Notes under the pieces: generated by a model
The model's input: the letters and a program-made list of their open reading frames with translations, nothing else
What the model was told of the DNA's origin: nothing
The model's database searches: none
Translations under genes and position numbers: made by a program
NCBI GenBank assembly: GCA_001939145.1
Contig: LSRX01000066.1
Location: 643,355-707,354, forward strand
Length of the DNA: 64,000 bases
DNA from: Symbiodinium microadriaticum
Lineage: Eukaryota; Sar; Dinophyceae; Suessiales; Symbiodiniaceae
Reading direction: 5' to 3'
Shown here: positions 60,428-64,000 of the stretch, in pieces
How the letters are laid out: the number at the start of each line of letters is the position of its first letter
Numbering within the stretch: position 1 is the stretch's first letter

Positions 60428-63400
60428 TTGTCCGTCCGTCTGTCTGCATGAATGCATGTATGCATGTATCTCTCTATATATCTCTATATATATACATATA
60501 TATATATATGTGTGTGTATATGTGTCTGTTTGTTTGTCTGTATGTATATTGTGTACGTACGCCGTGACAGCTCAGGTATTGCTGCCTGCTGGCAAACCCA
60601 CAAAACCTGGATATCTCAGCTTTGCTCAGCGGTCCCCCGGAGGACTTTCTGGCTGCCTTCCTTTGGTGTCGTGCACCTTCTCAGGTTCAGGGTCAACCCC
60701 GGAAAAGACGAAAAGAATAACAATGGCATTCTTTACCCAGGATCTGTTTCAGGCTACCATGCCCACTTCATGAATGCACGTATTCCTCGGGTTCTTCTTG
60801 CTTTCTGCAAACGAAATAGCCCTAAACCCTAAACCCTAAATTTCCTAAACCCTAAACCCTAAACTCTAAATTTCCTAAACCCTAAGCACAAGCTGCACAT
60901 CGTTTCGCAGGAGAGCCCCTTCGCCAGGGCCATGCAGGCGGCCTCCCACGTTCTGGTCATACCAAACGACACGGTCAGCGCTTGGGCTATAATTTTGGGG
61001 GGCCTTTAATGAGTACATATATACTCTTCTGGGGGTTCCTTATTGGGCCATAATATAGGGGGCCGTATACTACTCTGGAGCTTCCCTTTTATATCAATAT
61101 AGTATAATATATTCGGATCCTGCAAGCTTTAGTCCTTTCTCCTGTATTTGCGGTTGCCTACGGAGGCGATTGTTTGGAACTTCGGTGGGTTCATAGTTCT
61201 GGCTCGCATTGTCCGAACCGGACAACACAGCCGCAGCAACAGCAACCCCCAAATCCTAGGTCCTGTTGGTCCTAGCTGCTAGTCCTAGCTACTCCTGCGT
61301 CGGTTGCAGCCATCTCCGTTGCTGTCGAAGGTATCTACACACGCCTGTGGTGTCTTGGCTCGTTTGGTAGGCCTTTAGAACTTCACCTTCTGTTGTTGCT
61401 ATCTTATTGTAATAAATATATACTTGGGGTGCGAATATAATTGTTTAAACCTTCTAGGATCGGTTCAGACGTTAGCCAGGTGTGTCTATGAAGCCTACCT
61501 GGGCACTTGCTGGCACAAGACCTGCATCATGCCGGCGAGGCCGAGGAGGTCGGCACAGTGCAAGGCGGCGATTCGCACAATCCTCGTGCCCAGCATCATC
61601 GGACTAATGCTAGGCTGGAAGGCTATGTTGTTTTTTTTTGAGCCGTTCGTTTATTTGTTTTATAACCTAGCCTTTGCCTATTGCGACAATGATGGCACCT
61701 AGACTCAGACAGGTTTCCTTTGGCTTTTGCTACTTTATCACCATTGTTGCAGAACCTGCTCGCGTTGCTTCGTGGATCCTGTCCTCAGTACTTGCGTGGG
61801 GCTGACACTGCTTTGCTTCGTGGGGGCGCTGGTCATGGAATTTGTTCCCAGACCACTTCGAATGTGGATCAAATGCGTGGTGATCCGCATGGTGCACATC
61901 CTGGTTATTTGCGTTTGTGCGGCAGTGGCTATCCCCTATTCGGTTCTGCTCGAATGGAAGAACAGCGTTTGGAATCACGTGTTCGAGCGGTTAATTCCAA
62001 TCGCTCTCTGCCTCTTCAACGTTTGGCGTGCAGCGCAGCTTAGCCTACACCACTTGGAGGACAGCTCGGAGCATAGGGGTTTCAGCGATTTCAAGGTCCA
62101 GCCCAGATGAACGTTGTGTAGATGCTATTCTGCATACATGGGCTCCATCACGCGACGCATGGGTTGTCTAGATATATAAACTATGTATGTTTAGGAGAAC
62201 TTAGCAGGTGTAAAGTCTTGAATGGGAGCAAAGGAGAGTGTTGCTGTTGGACGCTTCTGGCACAATCCTACCCTGAAAGCGATTGAAAACCACGATGCAT
62301 CCTTAAATGCAAAATTTAACGACGCAGCGGCGTCTTTCTTAACTCCGTAAACTCCGAAAGCCTCCAAACCCTGAACCGCTGACAACGACGCAGGATGTGG
62401 AGCTGCGCAGGCAAGCCAGCCTGCTGGCCATTCAGACGCTGGAGGATACCATTCACGGATTAAGCAATTTACATGTTGCAAAGCCTCCCTGCACATTGTG
62501 AAGGAAATGCCGGATGCGTGGGTTCATGGTTGCTATAGTTTAAAATTCAGGTATGAACCTTTTCGTCAGTGCCTTCGGTGGGAGATCATTCAAGCGCATA
62601 GTTTGTCCGACCTCTCTTGGTCAGTGTAGGCGGTTTGGGTTCCCATTCCAACAGCAGAGAACTTCCTAAACCTCGTTGCCGCTGTTGATCTCCAAGCTGA
62701 GGGCTAAAAGAACTCGGAGCCGTCGTCCTTTACAGGTCCTTTATGCGAGCAGGGGCTCTCATGGGCTGCGACCCGCTGACGACTCCAGCCCCCCCACTGC
62801 GCAGGATGCTACGTGCTCCGATCCACACGACGAAGCCCAGATCCGACAGGCGATCCAAGGCTTCGAGGCGGGGGATATTGCGGTTCTTCTTCGGCATGGA
62901 GGGGTATAAACGGGGCCGCCAGCGTCATGTGCAGCATGGAGAACTGCTGAATTAGTCTTGTTGCGATGCGGCTGAGAGAGACTTTGCAGGCCGAAGTGGA
63001 TGTGACGATTCGTGCACCTGTGCCAAAAAAAAAGGCTTGCAACGACTTGTTCGTATATCCTCCCACTATATGTCAATACGAGTACAGGGCTCTCAATAGT
63101 GGTGCCAGTCGTTGCGATGCAAGCCTGTAGTTATTAGTCATGAGTCATGAGGTATTGATGCAAAGTGGTGCCTACAATGATGCGCTGCGTGAAGCTTACG
63201 AGCAAGGCGAGGACATCAGCGGCGAAGGGAACAGCCACATGGGTGCACTTCAGAAGACAACTTTGGAGTGAGAAGAGAGGCAGAGACACGGAAAAGAGAA
63301 CGAGAGAGGGTGAGAGAGGGTGCAGTGTCACTTCAACGCGCACGCGTGCTCCAGAGTGGTGCGCGTGCACGTGGCGTGGAAAAAGAAGGGGATGAAGGTA

Positions 63401-64000
63401 CAGACGCAGTGTCTGATGCAGGTGTTGACAGGCTGTTGTTTGGTGCGCTCCTACTCCAATGGAGTCGAGTCAAGATGACTCAACTAATCCGAAGTCTCCC
63501 CCTTCCACCCCGACCCAGCCCAGCGCCGACCCGAAGATTCCCGCTGGGGCCCTCTCGACTCCGCGAAAGTTTCTCTCAGCGGCCAACCGGGGATCTCTGG
63601 CAAGAAAGAACGAGACAGGGAGAGAGAAGAGAAGCTCTGGAGGCAAAACTGGTACAAACTGCCACTGGTTCTATGAATATGAACATGTCGGGCTTGGTGT
63701 GCACGACAGGAAGGTGTGCAGGACAGGAAGGTCCAAATTGGGCTTGAAGCCTTTGATGCAGCTCTACTGCATGCCCCTAACTTCTACTGAACTTCAAGGT
63801 GATCTCATTGTAAAGACGGGCCTCGTGTCCCTGATCTGGCTGCTTTCCACACTGGACTCCACTGGTTTCCTCGACTCTCGGCATGACTCGCCTTGCGCTA
63901 TATATATATATATATAGATAGATAGATAGATAGATAGCTAGATAGATAGATAGATAGATAGATTGTTGGGGTTTCGGTTGTTGGTCGACCAGGAAAAAAC
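57747..64000 (+). CDS. TIR-like membrane protein family, copy D, 3' partial
   Basis: Exons in the window: 57747-57821 ([19 protein letters not shown]), 58298-58392 (VRQAW...HGPNLYQ), 59202-59291 ([20 protein letters not shown]), 59478-59569 ([13 protein letters not shown] and GWPRLQG in one exon), 60576-60642 ([13 protein letters not shown]), 60911-60977 ([18 protein letters not shown]), 61331-61349 (19 nt), 61480-61621 ([20 protein letters not shown]), 61753-62059 (membrane helices), 62805-62867 ([17 protein letters not shown]), 62990-63013 (24 nt), 63152-63233 ([17 protein letters not shown]) and 63799-63880 ([20 protein letters not shown]). Donors: GC at 57822, 58393, 59292, 60978, 61622, 62868, 63014, 63234, 63881; GT at 59570, 61350; GA at 60643, 62060. 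Every join restores the paralogue sequence in frame. No stop is seen in any exon. The last exons lie outside the window. Confidence 0.8.
59634..59760. repeat. (TATATG)n/(TA)n microsatellite
   Basis: Regular TATATG hexamers in a copy D intron. Confidence 0.95.
60332..60545. repeat. (CTGT)n(CCTG)n(TA)n microsatellite
   Basis: CTGT run, then CCTG run, then TATA and TGTG, in the intron that ends at 60575. Confidence 0.95.
60819..60888. repeat. CCCTAAA telomere-like cluster near acceptor
   Basis: Seven CCCTAAA-like units interrupted by TTTCCTAAA, ending about 22 bases before the acceptor at 60910. Confidence 0.9.
63898..63962. repeat. (TA)n(GATA)n microsatellite
   Basis: TATATA followed by TAGA/GATA units, 17 bases after the GC donor at 63881. 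Confidence 0.95.

Overview
The window looks like nuclear DNA of a dinoflagellate, most likely a Symbiodiniaceae-type alga. Four things support this. (1) The 13-base 3' end of the dinoflagellate spliced leader lies just upstream of one gene (16199-16211). (2) Introns whose borders can be fixed by reading frame start mostly with GC, less often GT or GA, and end in AG followed by an exonic G. (3) Every gene I can support is on the + strand. (4) Non-coding DNA is full of microsatellites and degenerate TTTAGGG/CCCTAAA motifs. No bacterial operon, rRNA, tRNA or CRISPR was seen.

Layout. 1-5004: 3' part of a large membrane protein with about 16 Cys/GGG beta-helix-type repeats, a Cys-rich region and 8-9 membrane helices (one 1.95 kb intron, one apparent 1-base frameshift). 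7007-9023: an RRM RNA-binding protein with one complete RRM and a second one split by a GC-AG intron. 16193-19012: a spliced-leader relic followed by a secreted protein with a delta-endotoxin-N-like helical domain and Vps62-like repeats. 20926-64000: a head-to-tail array of one multi-exon gene family, copies A (20926-28063), B (37952-45827), C (48812-56452) and D (57747 to beyond the window). A chimeric copy (31424-34591) was created by an apparently perfect 6,528-bp tandem duplication (26517-33044 and 33045-39572).

The array family is the main discovery. From exon homology and frame continuity I reconstruct one architecture: an unrecognised N-terminal domain (begins like MDLHLRVPPERW, ends like [15 protein letters not shown]), a TIR-like domain (starts FISHAWAEG, core SHVLVIPN, then WCVYEAYLG), a block of about four membrane helices, a conserved soluble segment (DATCSDPxDE...IR, then AEVDxTIRVLMxAGAYND), and a second membrane block ending in an exon that starts RFMV in A and B. 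The TIR assignment and any NADase or immune role are inference. The family is cut into many tiny exons (19 to about 400 nt) whose intron positions differ strongly between neighbouring paralogues.

The long spaces between genes hold microsatellites, telomere-like motif clusters, a small hairpin element and a 519-bp inverted-repeat element inserted in an (AGT)n tract. Exon borders were derived by hand from frame continuity and paralogue alignment. Those marked with ~ in the entries are approximate.
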